This document shows, piece after piece, positions 44,801 to 53,584 of a DNA stretch of 64,000 nucleotides. Each line of letters begins with the position of its first letter. Position 1 is the stretch's first letter. Source of the DNA: Bacteroidota bacterium. GTDB lineage: Bacteria > Bacteroidota > Bacteroidia > UBA4408. The position numbers were made by a program, and so were the translations under genes. The DNA is taken from NCBI GenBank assembly GCA_016718805.1, contig JADKCP010000001.1, forward strand, positions 980,001 through 1,044,000, in the 5' to 3' direction. The notes beneath the pieces were generated by a model. That model worked only from the letters and a program-made list of their open reading frames with translations. It was not told the DNA's origin and searched no databases.

Positions 44801-47800
44801 TTCTTTGATAATTTTTGTGCACTAAGTGCTGTGGTAGAAAGATTATGCTGGTCGAAAGTTATAATTTGGTCCATGCCAGGATCCCTGTTCCCAACTTTAT
44901 AGCTTCCTTCCATCAACACATACGAAGTATTTGGAATATTACAGCCTGCTGATATTAGTAAATTAAAGAACATGAAGTTCTGTTGGTAAATTCCCTTTAG
45001 ATCCATAAGTGGCCATTGACCAAAATAGGGAGCGCTTGCTGGAGGTTTGGGTAACGCATATGTGTTATATCCTATATGTGGTGGAGGGGTAATAAGAATA
45101 GGAGTTAAATTAATTATATCCCAAGTAGCAATAGGTGTTGTATCAAAATTATTGTGAGAAGGGTCATTGTCATAAGGATCTTTTTGGTAGTTCAATATGA
45201 CTTCTTTTAAACAATATTCTTCAGGAAGACTAATATTTAAGGAAATTAATTCACCATAAGGCCTATATTCGAAGGGAAAATCATCACTTGAAGATGGGTA
45301 AGTAGCACGGTTCGTTCTAAATCTCACGTCCAATTCAAATTGAGAGCAAGGTTGTACTATGGTTCCAGGTCCAGCTCCAACAATAAATAGATCAACTTTG
45401 GGTTTGTAAACAGTTACCTCCTTAATATAATTATCGCATGAAATTCCAAAATAGCAATCGTCCACCGCAAGGCTATTAAATATTAAGGGTTCTATTTTAG
45501 TAATTGGGTCAGTATAAACCGCGATATCTGGATTAACACGAAGATAAATGTGAGGAACAATAATAAATTCAGATCCACCATTTGATGTCATCAAAGCAGT
45601 TGCTGTAGAATTGAGAACAATAAACATATTTGCAAAATCATTAGTTACGGAACTGCTATTTGCTGTATATTCATTATTAAATGTTATCACTTCATTGGGA
45701 CTAATTGTATAGGAACACACTTGAGCATTAGTTGATTTATTTAAAATTTCAATTGTACTTGCATGTGAATCTGATAATATAAATCCAAACTTATTATGTA
45801 TAGGAGTATGGCTCATAAGAAAACCTAATCCATTTTTTATTAGCAAATCTTTAGACAAACCTGTGGAGCTGCATACTTCTCCAGGATTTTTCCATTGTAA
45901 TGCATAAGTAGCTGGATTTCCACTAAATGAAAAATTTAACCCATTGACTTCCATTTCGTCACCCACATACGCTACTAAATAAGGATCATAACCAACTACT
46001 GATTCACTAACTGTTGCTGAATTTGTATTTAAGCTAATATTTGAGTCAAAAGAAGAAGGAATGTAAAATCCATCAGTGTTATTCACTAGTCCTTTACTAA
46101 TCCTTTGAAAGAAATTTTCAGGAGTTGGTTTTAGACAGTTTACCACTATTGGATGTCCCTCTACATCCGCACATTGGTCGCTGCAATGGTGTGTTGCTGA
46201 TACATTGGAGGAAGAGAGAAGATCGTGTCCATCACTTTCACATCCCAATTCTGAACAAATAAAAAATTCCTCTGCTACAATGTTATCAACTGCATATCCT
46301 CCTGAACCCTGAAGGTTTTGAGATTCGGAACAATCGATGTAAAGTCCAATTGTGAAAGGCAGAATCTTATAAAAGTATTCTGTGTTGCAAGCATTTACAC
46401 TTGAACAAGGTGTCGGTGGGATATCAATTAAAATGTATCTCTGGCCTGGCAATCCTACTTCTCTGACAGTTGAAACAACTGAAACAGTATTTTCAACATC
46501 ATGCAAATTAAGACCGATATCTATTTTATTCTTAAACATTATTTCCATTCCTTTTGTTGCAAGATTTCCAGTAGTTAGAAGCGTGGAGTTGTCGCAGCTA
46601 GCAAATCGATAACCTGGTGGCAAATTAATTTTTACTCGATGTATGCGATCTGGACAAGAAAAATTGTAGGTATGGTCTTCCCAGTTTTGCGTGGAGGTTG
46701 CATTTATCTTTAGTTTTACAATGTCTGGAGGTGTTGCAGCCGCTGCAGAATTGCATGTTGAATATGAACTTAAAATATTATTAGGAACGATGCTATTCGG
46801 CCCAGATGCACCTGGAGTTTTTTTGTATAGAAACTCTATTGAAGGATTACTGAATACTTGACTATATTCAGTAATTGGTCCTCTTAGTGGCAAATTACAT
46901 TGGTTTTGAATTAGACAGTAAAATGTAATATATGAATCCTTTTCAGATGCGACATCAAAGGATAACGGCTTGGAATAGTTTACTTGTACAAATAAATTAA
47001 AAGATGCACCTTCTTTTAGTCTAAGCCGATGAGTTATTGGATCAATCACCTCTAAAGAATTATTCAGATTGTTGATGTTGATAATTTCCTGAGCAGATAA
47101 AACATCAAAATTTAATTTATACCAAAGTTTTAGTGGATATGTAGTAAAGGCTGTTGTAATGAAACCAGGTGTCGTGATATTTATGTTGGTTGGACTTAAT
47201 GGTGTACTTGCATTATCACCAATAATAACAATGCTTGTATTTATGGAAGCAAAATCAATCGGGTCAACATTAATATAAATTTCTGGATTAAAAATATTTG
47301 CTGCTCCAGGAAAATTAGGATTAGTTACAGAAATATTGGAAAATTTCACACCTATTGTTTTTGTACCTTCAAAATCACATGATAAATCACTTGAAGTGCC
47401 AATATCACCCAAAGATGAAATTCCTAAGACTGGAGTATTAATAAATAACATTTGAACTGGTGTAGTATATCTCTCGGTGCAGTTACCTACCTTTATATCA
47501 AAAAATGATTGTACTGTTCCATTCGACCTACTAGGTAGACTGCATAATCCTTTAATACAAAAAACTATGTAAATGCTATTAGTGCCTGTAAGATTAAGGT
47601 TAGTGAATTGATAATTCTTGTCGATAAAACTAATATTTAAGTAACCTGGAGAAAGTTGATTGGGTCCGCATGGAACAGGGTTAGATGCTGAAGGTGGTGA
47701 GGTAGTAGAATAGATGGATTGAACATTAAAAAGTGAATTTTCAACTTCATTTACATTGATTTGATTAATTACCCCCCCACCAGTATTTTTAAAATGAATA

Positions 47801-48366
47801 ATAAAATAACTCTCATCTCCAGTATTTATATTAAGGTCAGTGTTATTGGGTGTAATTGAGGAAAATTCTAAGTTGGGAATATCATAAGAAATTGTAGGAC
47901 TAGTGGCTATTATATCACAAGTTTCATTTATATGTATCACTGATCCATTCATTGTAGTTATAGCTGTGTTTGGCGTTAGAACTGTTAAGGATATGCTAAT
48001 AGAATTAACCGTTGTGGTTAAAGTAAATTGCGGATCACTTGGAGAGGAACCAACAATATAATTGCAACCACTTATTGGTTCAAAAGAGGTGTAAACAATA
48101 TTCTGAGGCAAAGAAATTCTAAAGGAATTAATTTGATTTAAAGAAGTACAACCACTACTAATAAAATATGTTATTTCATAGCTACTATTTTTGCAAAATG
48201 GAGTTGTTGCACCATTCTCTAAAGTTTCAGTATAGGTGAAATCACAGCATCCCTGCCCCTTCGCCCCACCAAACATAAACACCAGCAGCATAGCCGAAAA
48301 TAATGCAAGCATTTTTGGCAGCCTTGCATAGCCACTTTTATTTTTAATAATATTAACTTTTTCCAT
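38872..48366 (-). CDS. Giant modular T9SS-secreted surface protein (3164 aa)
   Basis: An uninterrupted 9.5-kb gene for an exported adhesin-like protein. Signal peptide: residues ~18-38 (MLALFSAMLLVFMFGGAKGQ). Residues ~40-1330 are Cys-containing beta-rich repeats not assigned to a family. About 1335-2015: eight ~80-residue modules, each opening with '[ND]AG[PIQ][DN]' and ending '[FL]RWTI.NG.C' (PKD/SprB-like architecture). About 2285-2340 is a SprB-like repeat (AGSTNGTATVNVSSGVAPYDYSW, in pieces). Two or three Ig-like modules follow ('SGCVGNPITLSGTPAGGTWSV'). Five ~100-residue fibronectin-III-like modules with 'ATNYRLHV' and 'TYNVSVSYY' lie at ~2560-3070. The last ~80 residues are a T9SS sorting domain (VYPNPNIFENEFFVQL ... 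GVYLIEAVVNEKQIHKKYVVD). The probable role is adhesion or gliding on surfaces. Confidence 0.88.
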   Translation of the reverse strand: MEKVNIIKNKSGYARLPKMLALFSAMLLVFMFGGAKGQGCCDFTYTETLENGATTPFCKNSSYEITYFISSGCTSLNQINSFRISLPQNIVYTSFEPISGCNYIVGSSPSDPQFTLTTTVNSISISLTVLTPNTAITTMNGSVIHINETCDIIATSPTISYDIPNLEFSSITPNNTDLNINTGDESYFIIHFKNTGGGVINQINVNEVENSLFNVQSIYSTTSPPSASNPVPCGPNQLSPGYLNISFIDKNYQFTNLNLTGTNSIYIVFCIKGLCSLPSRSNGTVQSFFDIKVGNCTERYTTPVQMLFINTPVLGISSLGDIGTSSDLSCDFEGTKTIGVKFSNISVTNPNFPGAANIFNPEIYINVDPIDFASINTSIVIIGDNASTPLSPTNINITTPGFITTAFTTYPLKLWYKLNFDVLSAQEIININNLNNSLEVIDPITHRLRLKEGASFNLFVQVNYSKPLSFDVASEKDSYITFYCLIQNQCNLPLRGPITEYSQVFSNPSIEFLYKKTPGASGPNSIVPNNILSSYSTCNSAAAATPPDIVKLKINATSTQNWEDHTYNFSCPDRIHRVKINLPPGYRFASCDNSTLLTTGNLATKGMEIMFKNKIDIGLNLHDVENTVSVVSTVREVGLPGQRYILIDIPPTPCSSVNACNTEYFYKILPFTIGLYIDCSESQNLQGSGGYAVDNIVAEEFFICSELGCESDGHDLLSSSNVSATHHCSDQCADVEGHPIVVNCLKPTPENFFQRISKGLVNNTDGFYIPSSFDSNISLNTNSATVSESVVGYDPYLVAYVGDEMEVNGLNFSFSGNPATYALQWKNPGEVCSSTGLSKDLLIKNGLGFLMSHTPIHNKFGFILSDSHASTIEILNKSTNAQVCSYTISPNEVITFNNEYTANSSSVTNDFANMFIVLNSTATALMTSNGGSEFIIVPHIYLRVNPDIAVYTDPITKIEPLIFNSLAVDDCYFGISCDNYIKEVTVYKPKVDLFIVGAGPGTIVQPCSQFELDVRFRTNRATYPSSSDDFPFEYRPYGELISLNISLPEEYCLKEVILNYQKDPYDNDPSHNNFDTTPIATWDIINLTPILITPPPHIGYNTYALPKPPASAPYFGQWPLMDLKGIYQQNFMFFNLLISAGCNIPNTSYVLMEGSYKVGNRDPGMDQIITFDQHNLSTTALSAQKLSKKTTTDVQITSSNIFNILNAGAFKTNFTLNAPPNKPLPSISFATTNVKVNKLTYQKADGSIITILPDLCIDDGINYFKLESDLTTGSYLFTVEGTIICNQLLTSLEIGYKLYHNCVECLNGLTTCGHCLFLEDKILIELPGDPVIPNANAGIDQFLCNNYGTLSANMPLTGQTGIWTITSGGGILTYPTSPTTTITSLPPGDNILVWTVSEILCSTSQIKIHVDEYPSQANAGQDQSICVPNTSLAATLPIIGIGEWTLVSGSGTITNPTSPTSQVTGLGNGNNIFRWTISNGICAPSLDDVLIAYEGISTPANAGPDELNICGVTSVVLSANAVTLPSNGSWSILSGLGGSFSNPNDENATFIGISNETYVLRWTIENGICFSYDDKAISFYNNPTSDAGPDQVSLCGETSVTLAANTPIFGTGSWSIISGTGGLFSSISDPSATFSGIAGITYELSWTMINGPCSSSDNVLITFNHDIPIANAGPNQTICSTSSNLAAMAPSTGIGTWTLLAGFGIIANPNLENTNVTGLSNGNNIFRWTVVSGACSSFDEVTIHVDVEPTTSNAGPDQTDISTCGLTSVTLSANAVGAGESGSWSIISGNGGSFSGGSGNPSSSNINNPVFTGLASNIYTLRWTIQNGACTNNSDDMEVILNQNPTSADAGPDQVNSNTCGVTQITLAANTPIIGTGSWSVVTGLGGSFGNSASPNSTFTGIPGIHYTLRWTISNAPCTASTDDVEVTFNSAVTGANAGPDISICYPNIKSVTLQFNAPSISNFETATYSIVSGNGTMQSFPNTPGKYKLTISTPGVVVIEWKITRGLCSSSDQVIITANSKPSISISPSTATINPGASVTLTVNGPSGSYSITPNAPPGLNPQTFIVSPNHTKTYTITGPLEYGCGCTDSKSVTIHVNGSNGSCHGGRTYPSGGYGSTCGPNNPGGCYRDAIFNLAFPSGLKIGCAGANEIVLTDNYEVEDFLSMGTSVSILDSGVVTNPGATYANMFANELVALALNIGFDNYDPNFCSSSKLEHQKIKTGTFATWSVDTFFLEANKQIGGCSSNFVNGEMYGTAKAINENYDNGENDGFLDCGNFTISIPVSSVCAGSTNGTATVNVSSGVAPYDYSWSNGQTTQTITGLSAGDYTVWVTDADSQTEVATVTITTYPLPLVTASNVSGCVGNPITLSGTPAGGTWSVANPYTGSSATYTYTYTDENGCTATSSAASIIVNSLPIVTAENVSGCSGTSIALSGTPSGGTWSVSNPYTGSSSQYTHSYTDANGCSATSSSATITVNALPSVTASANPSPLGDGTLLTLNGGGALNYTWSGGGASITNGVPFVPTATATYTVNGTDANGCSNTATVSVNVSPSTKLNPTLCGTVLNSMNTINILPVSGATNYRLHVIGTGNQSTFVNDFITNGNTALYFIIAAPGVIYNHTYNVSVSYYKNGAWSLLGPECSITTSAFPQNKLSDNTSTPGFCNYTSGNQSDVYNCTSILGANSYEYKIVEDVPGGVYDYNYTWDKTTSNTDFRFEALTNKVQYGYTYDVQVRALVGKTTTTALGNLPGEWGTFGPVCKVTLTSAPPTSLTSAYCNTTLASMSDQFFYTAVSGATNYRLHFTTAGGYDVTVPRNNSNLDFRMTWIPTSGTPGGPSYNTTYNVEVSAYVGGVWTANGPSCTITTPPTPSTSMVADNCNITLSSISSPVSVVPIGAASMYRLHVTSAGYDNTVYLYNSNTTFYNWTTGMKYGTTYNVTAAAYVGSAWLNEGPVCLVNTPAVPQTQLQNAYCPINLTGLSTQLFCNQIPAATNYSYKITGPFTSGSNQRIYYRNSAVNDFRLSWIAPSSNFAAGSYTVEVAYYAGQWENYGTTCTIQLANGFSRLIDPTLQQPPTPELEISNQLLIVYPNPNIFENEFFVQLNGLAAKDNVGVFIYNMLGELVYKTDILKADEGDLILKPEVRLAKGVYLIEAVVNEKQIHKKYVVD

Positions 48367-48456
48367 AGTGAGAGTTTTTGATTAAGTGGATAAAAAGGTG
48401 TAAAAAATTAGGGTTTAACAGAGCATTTGGTTAAAGAATAAAAAAGAAGTTGTAAG

Positions 48457-48464
48457 CAAAAATA
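48457..48464 (-). promoter_or_regulatory. Putative -7 element of the giant gene
   Basis: TATTTTTG on the minus strand lies ~90 nt upstream of the ATG. A TTG 22 bp further upstream falls inside the inverted repeat at 48480-48537, which could link that repeat to control of this promoter. Confidence 0.42.
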
Positions 48465-48479
48465 ATTTGGAATTAAGGT

Positions 48480-48537
48480 TAAGCCGCAAGTCTGTAACTT
48501 GCCTGTGAGGATTTTTGCTTTCATTTTTTGCGGCTTA
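48480..48537. repeat. Nested inverted repeat (REP-like) upstream of the giant gene
   Basis: An outer perfect 10-bp pair, TAAGCCGCAA (48480-48489) with TTGCGGCTTA (48528-48537), overlaps an inner 6-bp hairpin, GCAAGT (48486-48491) with ACTTGC (48497-48502). The two stems share bases and cannot form together. It could be a degraded REP element or an operator-like site. No riboswitch family was recognised. Confidence 0.65.
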
Positions 48538-49398
48538 GTATTTATACTAGGATTGCTCAGCGCATTTATTTCCTCCTTACCAAGATACTTTGGAATTAAT
48601 AAAATTCTGCACCTCTCTATTTCAAAGGTTAAAACAAATTTTACAGATTAAAACTAAAATTTGGTATTTGGCAGTTATATTTCGATAGACGAAATTATTT
48701 GGCAGATAATTGGAAATTATACTCAAATGAATAATGAAAATCGTGAATTTGTCTAAATTTTCGCATCAACAACATTTTTTTACAAATCAAACCTTCGGCG
48801 CAAAACCTAGTATACTTGCACTTCCACATAATATATCATTATTATCAATCTGATAATGCCTTTCATGAATTTTACTAAATGTTTGAGTTTATTGATCAAG
48901 TAAAGATGCTCATGAAAAGTCTTTCCGTAAAAGGATCTACTCAAAGTATTTTATTTGTTGTGTAACTATACTCCTTTATTTAGGAAGTGTTAATGATTTG
49001 AAAAAGGGGATTGAAGTATTCATCAAATTGGGGTTCTAAAATTCATAGTTGCATTTTGTTTCGGTTGATCCTATTATTAAAGATTATTATAAAGTTTAGT
49101 AATTTAATTTGTAATTTTTTATGTGATTGGAAAGAAATTTAATATTTAACTCAAGCTTCCAAAATAATAAAACAATATTATTGTCCTTTAAACTACACCA
49201 TAAATCAAACTGGACTAATGATAAACGATTTCACAATTTCAAAAATTAGTTTCATTCTCATTTTATTATTAAAGTTAAAAAAGTGAAGGCACTTTATTGA
49301 TTAAAACAAGCGATTTTGGAATTCAATAGCAAGTGGTGAATTATGGATGTACTGATAGGAAGAATTATTAATATCTTTATACACCTATCATCAATACT
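48538..49398. other. Long AT-rich intergenic region, nothing recognised
   Basis: About 860 bases between two divergent genes. I see no coding frame of note, no tRNA and no clear terminator. A weak TATCTTTA (near-consensus -7) lies about 25 nt before the gene at 49399. Confidence 0.5.
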
Positions 49399-51054
49399 AT
49401 GTATCGGCAACTGCTCTTATTAATTTCATTTATTTTTAGTTTGCAATTTACTCGTGCGCAAAGTATTCCAGTAGCATTAAAACAAGGCATTCAAATAGAT
49501 CGTATTTTAACTATACGAAACGGAGCTGTGCGTTTAGCAAAAAATCCACTCAACGGCAATTTCTATTACAATGATGCTTCCGGAAACATTTTTGAAATTA
49601 CTATTCCTTCTTCGGGATTTCCCTTTGATAGCTTGCTCTATACTTCTGCCGATCATGGTGTTCAATATCCACAATGCATTGCTTTTTACGATAGTGTGCT
49701 GTATGTGTCAGGCAATAATGGTCACACTACAAAATATACTACAGGCATTATTCGTAAAGGCAGTTTACAAGCAAACGGTACTAGGGTTTGGTCTACTTTA
49801 ATGCTCACCGAACCTTATCCTACCGCCGATTATTTTGATCATCTTTTTAGCGGAATGGTGTTGAGTACAACTGGCGATAGCATTACCATTTGTAGTGGCG
49901 CGCGCGGCGATCATGGTGAAGTACAGTCGAGGTATAATTTTTTTCCGGGTTTAAGAAATGTTCCACTCACCTCTATATTGCTGCGTATTCCAACAGATAC
50001 ATTCACTTTTTTGTATAACGATTCGGCTTGGTTAACGAACAGTGGCTTCGTTTTCGCTCGTGGTATTCGCAATACTTTCAGCATGGCCTATGATGCAAAC
50101 GGAAATTTGTTTGGTGTTGAAAATTCCTGTGGTCGCGATCATCATGAAGAAATGAATTGGTTGCGAAGAGGCAAGCATTATGGATTTCCTTATGTAATGG
50201 GCGATACTTACAATCCTCAACAATACCCAAATTACATTCCGGCTAACGATTTTATGATCAGCCATTACAGTCCTTCCTGGAGCATTCATGCCTGGACGAA
50301 CGATCCCGGATTTCCTGCTGCACCTGCGGTTTCATTTGAAGCAGCTATTCAAAATTTTGGTCCCGATTGCGATAAGTTTCGTGATACACTTACAGGTGGA
50401 GTTAAAGATGCCAGCGACCTAGGGATATCCATGGGAACCTTTACAGCACATCGTTCCCCTTTAGGTTTGGTATTCGATACCGATAGTTTAACTGATGCAC
50501 CTTATACTGGAGATGGCTTTATGCTGAGCTGGACACCGGGGCTCGATTCCTGCGGATGCACAGCGATACCCGATAGTTCAACCGGACCTTTTGTTGACCC
50601 AAGCGAAGATCTGGTGCATTTGCATTTAGTGTACGATTCATTGCACGACAATTATACGCTCACAGCGGAGCGCATTGTTGGTTCGTTTCATAATCCGGTT
50701 GATGCAGTAATTGATTCAAATTTTATTTATGTTATCGAAAACGGCTATGGTGCGACTTCAGGTTTTTTTAAAATCACATTACCGCCACTTCAAACTAAGA
50801 TGCAACAAGTGATTTCAGAAATTAGTAGTAAGATTTATCCTAATCCTGCGAGCGATATTATTTCAATTGTGCTTAACTCTGATAAAGCATCAGTAGTGAT
50901 TTACAATGATCTGGGTGAGCAAATACAGACTTCTGTAACAAGTGAATTTAATAGGGCTTACATTGATTGTTCAAAGTTTCGTAACGGGATATATTTGATA
51001 AAAATTAGTGATGGAAATATAGAGCTAGTTAAAAAAGTATCAGTTGTTCACTAA
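49399..51054 (+). CDS. T9SS-secreted PQQ-dependent sugar dehydrogenase-like protein
   Basis: A 551-residue protein. Signal peptide (MYRQLLLLISFIFSLQFTRA/Q). Residues ~25-455 match the glucose/sorbosone dehydrogenase six-bladed propeller: 'GARGDHGEVQ', 'ARGIRNTFSMAYDANGNLFGVENS' (in parts), 'DHHEEMNWLRRGKHYGFPYV', and late 'RIVGSFHNPVDAVID'. Such enzymes oxidise sugars with PQQ in the periplasm or outside the cell. Cofactor use here is inferred only. A T9SS sorting domain closes it (KIYPNPASDIISIVL ... GIYLIKISDGNIELVKKVSV). Confidence 0.87.
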   Translation: MYRQLLLLISFIFSLQFTRAQSIPVALKQGIQIDRILTIRNGAVRLAKNPLNGNFYYNDASGNIFEITIPSSGFPFDSLLYTSADHGVQYPQCIAFYDSVLYVSGNNGHTTKYTTGIIRKGSLQANGTRVWSTLMLTEPYPTADYFDHLFSGMVLSTTGDSITICSGARGDHGEVQSRYNFFPGLRNVPLTSILLRIPTDTFTFLYNDSAWLTNSGFVFARGIRNTFSMAYDANGNLFGVENSCGRDHHEEMNWLRRGKHYGFPYVMGDTYNPQQYPNYIPANDFMISHYSPSWSIHAWTNDPGFPAAPAVSFEAAIQNFGPDCDKFRDTLTGGVKDASDLGISMGTFTAHRSPLGLVFDTDSLTDAPYTGDGFMLSWTPGLDSCGCTAIPDSSTGPFVDPSEDLVHLHLVYDSLHDNYTLTAERIVGSFHNPVDAVIDSNFIYVIENGYGATSGFFKITLPPLQTKMQQVISEISSKIYPNPASDIISIVLNSDKASVVIYNDLGEQIQTSVTSEFNRAYIDCSKFRNGIYLIKISDGNIELVKKVSVVH

Positions 51055-51363
51055 TTATTATTTTCTTAAAAGCGATTGAGTAAGTGCAAATTTTTCTTCA
51101 ATTATACCCCTCTAGAAATTTGTAATTACAACATTAATATTCCAAAATATTTTTTATTAAACTTCTCAAAATGGTGTAAAAAAATAACTACAAAAAAAGG
51201 TATTCGAGTTAAATTAATTTACTAAACCTTTAATTTTTAGAGTACTTACAATACCGAAGGATGAAATAGTTAGATTTTTTAACTACTATTTTATGTAAAA
51301 ATAATTTACGTTGTTTACAAAAATTATTGAGAAATTACAATCAGGAAAATTAAAATTTGAAGT
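51055..51363. other. AT-rich intergenic region, nothing recognised
   Basis: 309 bases with no recognisable gene, hairpin terminator or consensus promoter. It presumably holds the end of one unit and the promoter of the Kelch gene. Confidence 0.5.
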
Positions 51364-52689
51364 ATGAAAAAATCGTTACTTAGTTTGTTTACAGGAGCAT
51401 TAATTATGTGGAGTGTTGTTTCAAAAGCGCAATGGACAAGTGCAACCATGATCGCAGGTCGTTCCCGTTTATCGGCAGCTTCGGCCGGAAATAAGGCTGG
51501 ATTTTTTGGTGGAATTGGGATGATGAGCAATCCCTTTAACTCAGTTGATTTATATAATTCTTCCACTTTGGGATGGACGAATCCAACTATCTCACTTTCT
51601 CGAACGAATTCAACTGCTGCTTCTATAGGTAGTAAAATATTTGTAGCAGGAGGATCTAACGATTGGATTTTATCAGTTTATGACCGTGTTGATATTTACA
51701 ATACTGCAAACAATAGTTGGACTACCGCCAATTTAAGTGCTCCTCGTGCTTATATTGCTGCTGCTAGTGCAGGAAATAGAATTTTATTTGCAGGAGGTGC
51801 GCATCAAATGATGGGTGTTGATTATTCAACCGTTGATATTTATGATACTGTAACAGCTGCATGGACTAGCTCTAATTTATCGGTATCGCGTTATGCTATA
51901 GCCGCAGCAGGTGCAGCATCGAAGATAGTGTTTGCTGGGGGAAAAAATACAGCCGCATCGGTTTTTAATACTATAGATATTTACGATGTAAGCAGCGGTA
52001 CTTGGACAACAGCAACTTTATCGCAAGCGCGTAGTAACGCAGCAGCAGTAGCTGCAGGTACTAAAATTTACATAGCCGGTGGTTATACAGCAGCAGGAAC
52101 TTCTAGTAAGGTAGTAGATATTTATGATGTTAGTACAAATACATGGACCATTGATTCATTAAGTGTTGCTAGAGGAAACATATGTGCTGCAACAGTTGGT
52201 ACACAAGCATTTTTTGCAGCAGGAAGTGATTTATCAGGAAATACTGTATATGGAGATGTAGATGTTTTTAATTCAACCAATGGAGCTAAGCAAACATTAA
52301 CTTTAACCACTCCTAGGTCATTGAGTGCAGCTACTTCCTTGGGCAATAAATTTATGATTGGTGGTGGTGTAAGTGCATCCGGCACTCCGGTTAGCAGCAT
52401 CGAAATTTACACAGTTTTGGGTGTTGGAGTTGAGGAAAATAGTGCTGTAAACAAATTTTCATTTTATCCCAATCCAATCAATCAACAAAGTAAATTAACC
52501 GTTTTTAATACAATCGGTGAAGGAAGTCTTGAAATTATAAATAGCCTTGGTGCTACCGTATATTCCGAAAGCCTAGCTGCATTCGGTAATACCCTTACTA
52601 TTGATTGTGCTGATTTCGCAAAAGGAATGTACTTTGTGAAAGTAAGCAGCCATACTAGAAGTAGCTTGCAAAAATTAATCATTCAGTAA
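51364..52689 (+). CDS. T9SS-secreted Kelch-repeat protein
   Basis: A 441-residue protein. Signal peptide (MKKSLLSLFTGALIMWSVVSKAQ). Six to seven ~48-residue Kelch repeats follow, of the form 'A-A-S-A-G-N-K-I-F-A-G-G ... V-D-I-Y-[ND] ... W-T', building a beta-propeller over ~25-350. The T9SS sorting domain is at ~365-441 (FSFYPNPINQQSKLTV, 'IINSLGATVYSESL', 'GMYFVKVSSHTRSSLQKLII'). Probably a surface or secreted binding protein; its partner is unknown. Confidence 0.88.
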   Translation: MKKSLLSLFTGALIMWSVVSKAQWTSATMIAGRSRLSAASAGNKAGFFGGIGMMSNPFNSVDLYNSSTLGWTNPTISLSRTNSTAASIGSKIFVAGGSNDWILSVYDRVDIYNTANNSWTTANLSAPRAYIAAASAGNRILFAGGAHQMMGVDYSTVDIYDTVTAAWTSSNLSVSRYAIAAAGAASKIVFAGGKNTAASVFNTIDIYDVSSGTWTTATLSQARSNAAAVAAGTKIYIAGGYTAAGTSSKVVDIYDVSTNTWTIDSLSVARGNICAATVGTQAFFAAGSDLSGNTVYGDVDVFNSTNGAKQTLTLTTPRSLSAATSLGNKFMIGGGVSASGTPVSSIEIYTVLGVGVEENSAVNKFSFYPNPINQQSKLTVFNTIGEGSLEIINSLGATVYSESLAAFGNTLTIDCADFAKGMYFVKVSSHTRSSLQKLIIQ

Positions 52690-52742
52690 CTAATTAAATT
52701 GAACATTCTGAGTTTTTAGACTAATTTATTAAGTAGCTAAAC

Positions 52743-52774
52743 AAAAGAGCATCGGTTTACTGATGCTCTTTTTA
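52743..52774 (+). terminator. Intrinsic terminator
   Basis: AAAAGAGCATC (52743-52753) pairs with GATGCTCTTTT (52762-52772), with a T-rich tail, after the Kelch gene. Confidence 0.9.
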
Positions 52775-52779
52775 TTCAA

Positions 52780-52787
52780 TATATTTG
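52780..52787 (+). promoter_or_regulatory. Putative -7 promoter element
   Basis: TATATTTG fits TAnnTTTG, 47 nt before the SRAP gene and just after the preceding terminator. Confidence 0.45.
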
Positions 52788-52833
52788 AGCTTCAAAAGAT
52801 AAATACAACTTAATTCGGTTTACACAAGTAACC

Positions 52834-53583
52834 ATGTGCTACAATTACGAAACACTTGTAAAAAGAGGCATTGAGCGCAGTAAACGCGAGCTTGGAGAAG
52901 ATGCAGTAATGCAAAATCTTTCAGAGCATGAACAATTATTTTTGAATTTACCTTACGAGTTTGATCCCGATTCATTACAAGGTAATACTTCCCTAGTTTA
53001 TTCGTCTGCTTCGGTGTTTCCCGGAGCCGAGGCAATCGTTTTGCCCATTAATTCAAAGTATTTAACTTACTACAATTTTGGATTTATGCCTGATTGGGCA
53101 AGCGGAATGGATGACAAACGTAAAAATTTTAATGCACGCAGCGATTCATTGCGCAGTTTGAATTATTGGAAAAAGGCATGGTACAATCAACAACGCTGCA
53201 TTATCCCGGCTAAGGGATTTTATGAAACTGACCGAGTAAGTAAAAAGCGCTATTTATTCTCTTCCAAAAGCAAGGAACCTGTGTATTTTGCCGGAATTTT
53301 TAATCATTGGAAAGATCCTATTTCACAAAACATACATAAAACATTTGCCATCATTACAACCGAGCCCAATGAACTGGTAGCACCCATACACAATCGTATG
53401 CCGGTAATGTTGAGTTTAAAAGATCATGAAATTTGGTTGTCGGAACAAAGTGGAGAGGCTAAAGCTTTTGAATTATTACGCCCATTTGACGCTAACTTGA
53501 TGCACCAACAAGAAATTGAATTACCTCCACGAAAAACTAAAATTAAGCCTCAATTGGGATTTGATTTTGACGGGCTAAATTGA
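52834..53583 (+). CDS. SOS response-associated peptidase (SRAP, YedK/HMCES family)
   Basis: A 249-residue protein that forms a stable thiazolidine crosslink with abasic sites in single-stranded DNA and so shields them. Key residues are in place: Cys2 after Met removal (MCYNYE), Asn99 in 'FNARSDS', Glu131 in 'PAKGFYE' and His186 in 'APIHNRMPV'. Length is slightly above the usual ~220. It has its own promoter-like element and converges with the methyltransferase gene 1 bp away. Confidence 0.93.
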   Translation: MCYNYETLVKRGIERSKRELGEDAVMQNLSEHEQLFLNLPYEFDPDSLQGNTSLVYSSASVFPGAEAIVLPINSKYLTYYNFGFMPDWASGMDDKRKNFNARSDSLRSLNYWKKAWYNQQRCIIPAKGFYETDRVSKKRYLFSSKSKEPVYFAGIFNHWKDPISQNIHKTFAIITTEPNELVAPIHNRMPVMLSLKDHEIWLSEQSGEAKAFELLRPFDANLMHQQEIELPPRKTKIKPQLGFDFDGLN

Positions 53584-53584
53584 G

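Noticed and set aside
48480..48537. Riboswitch upstream of the giant gene
   Set aside because: Alternative stems exist, but no conserved riboswitch core is recognisable, and the likely transcription start is downstream of it.
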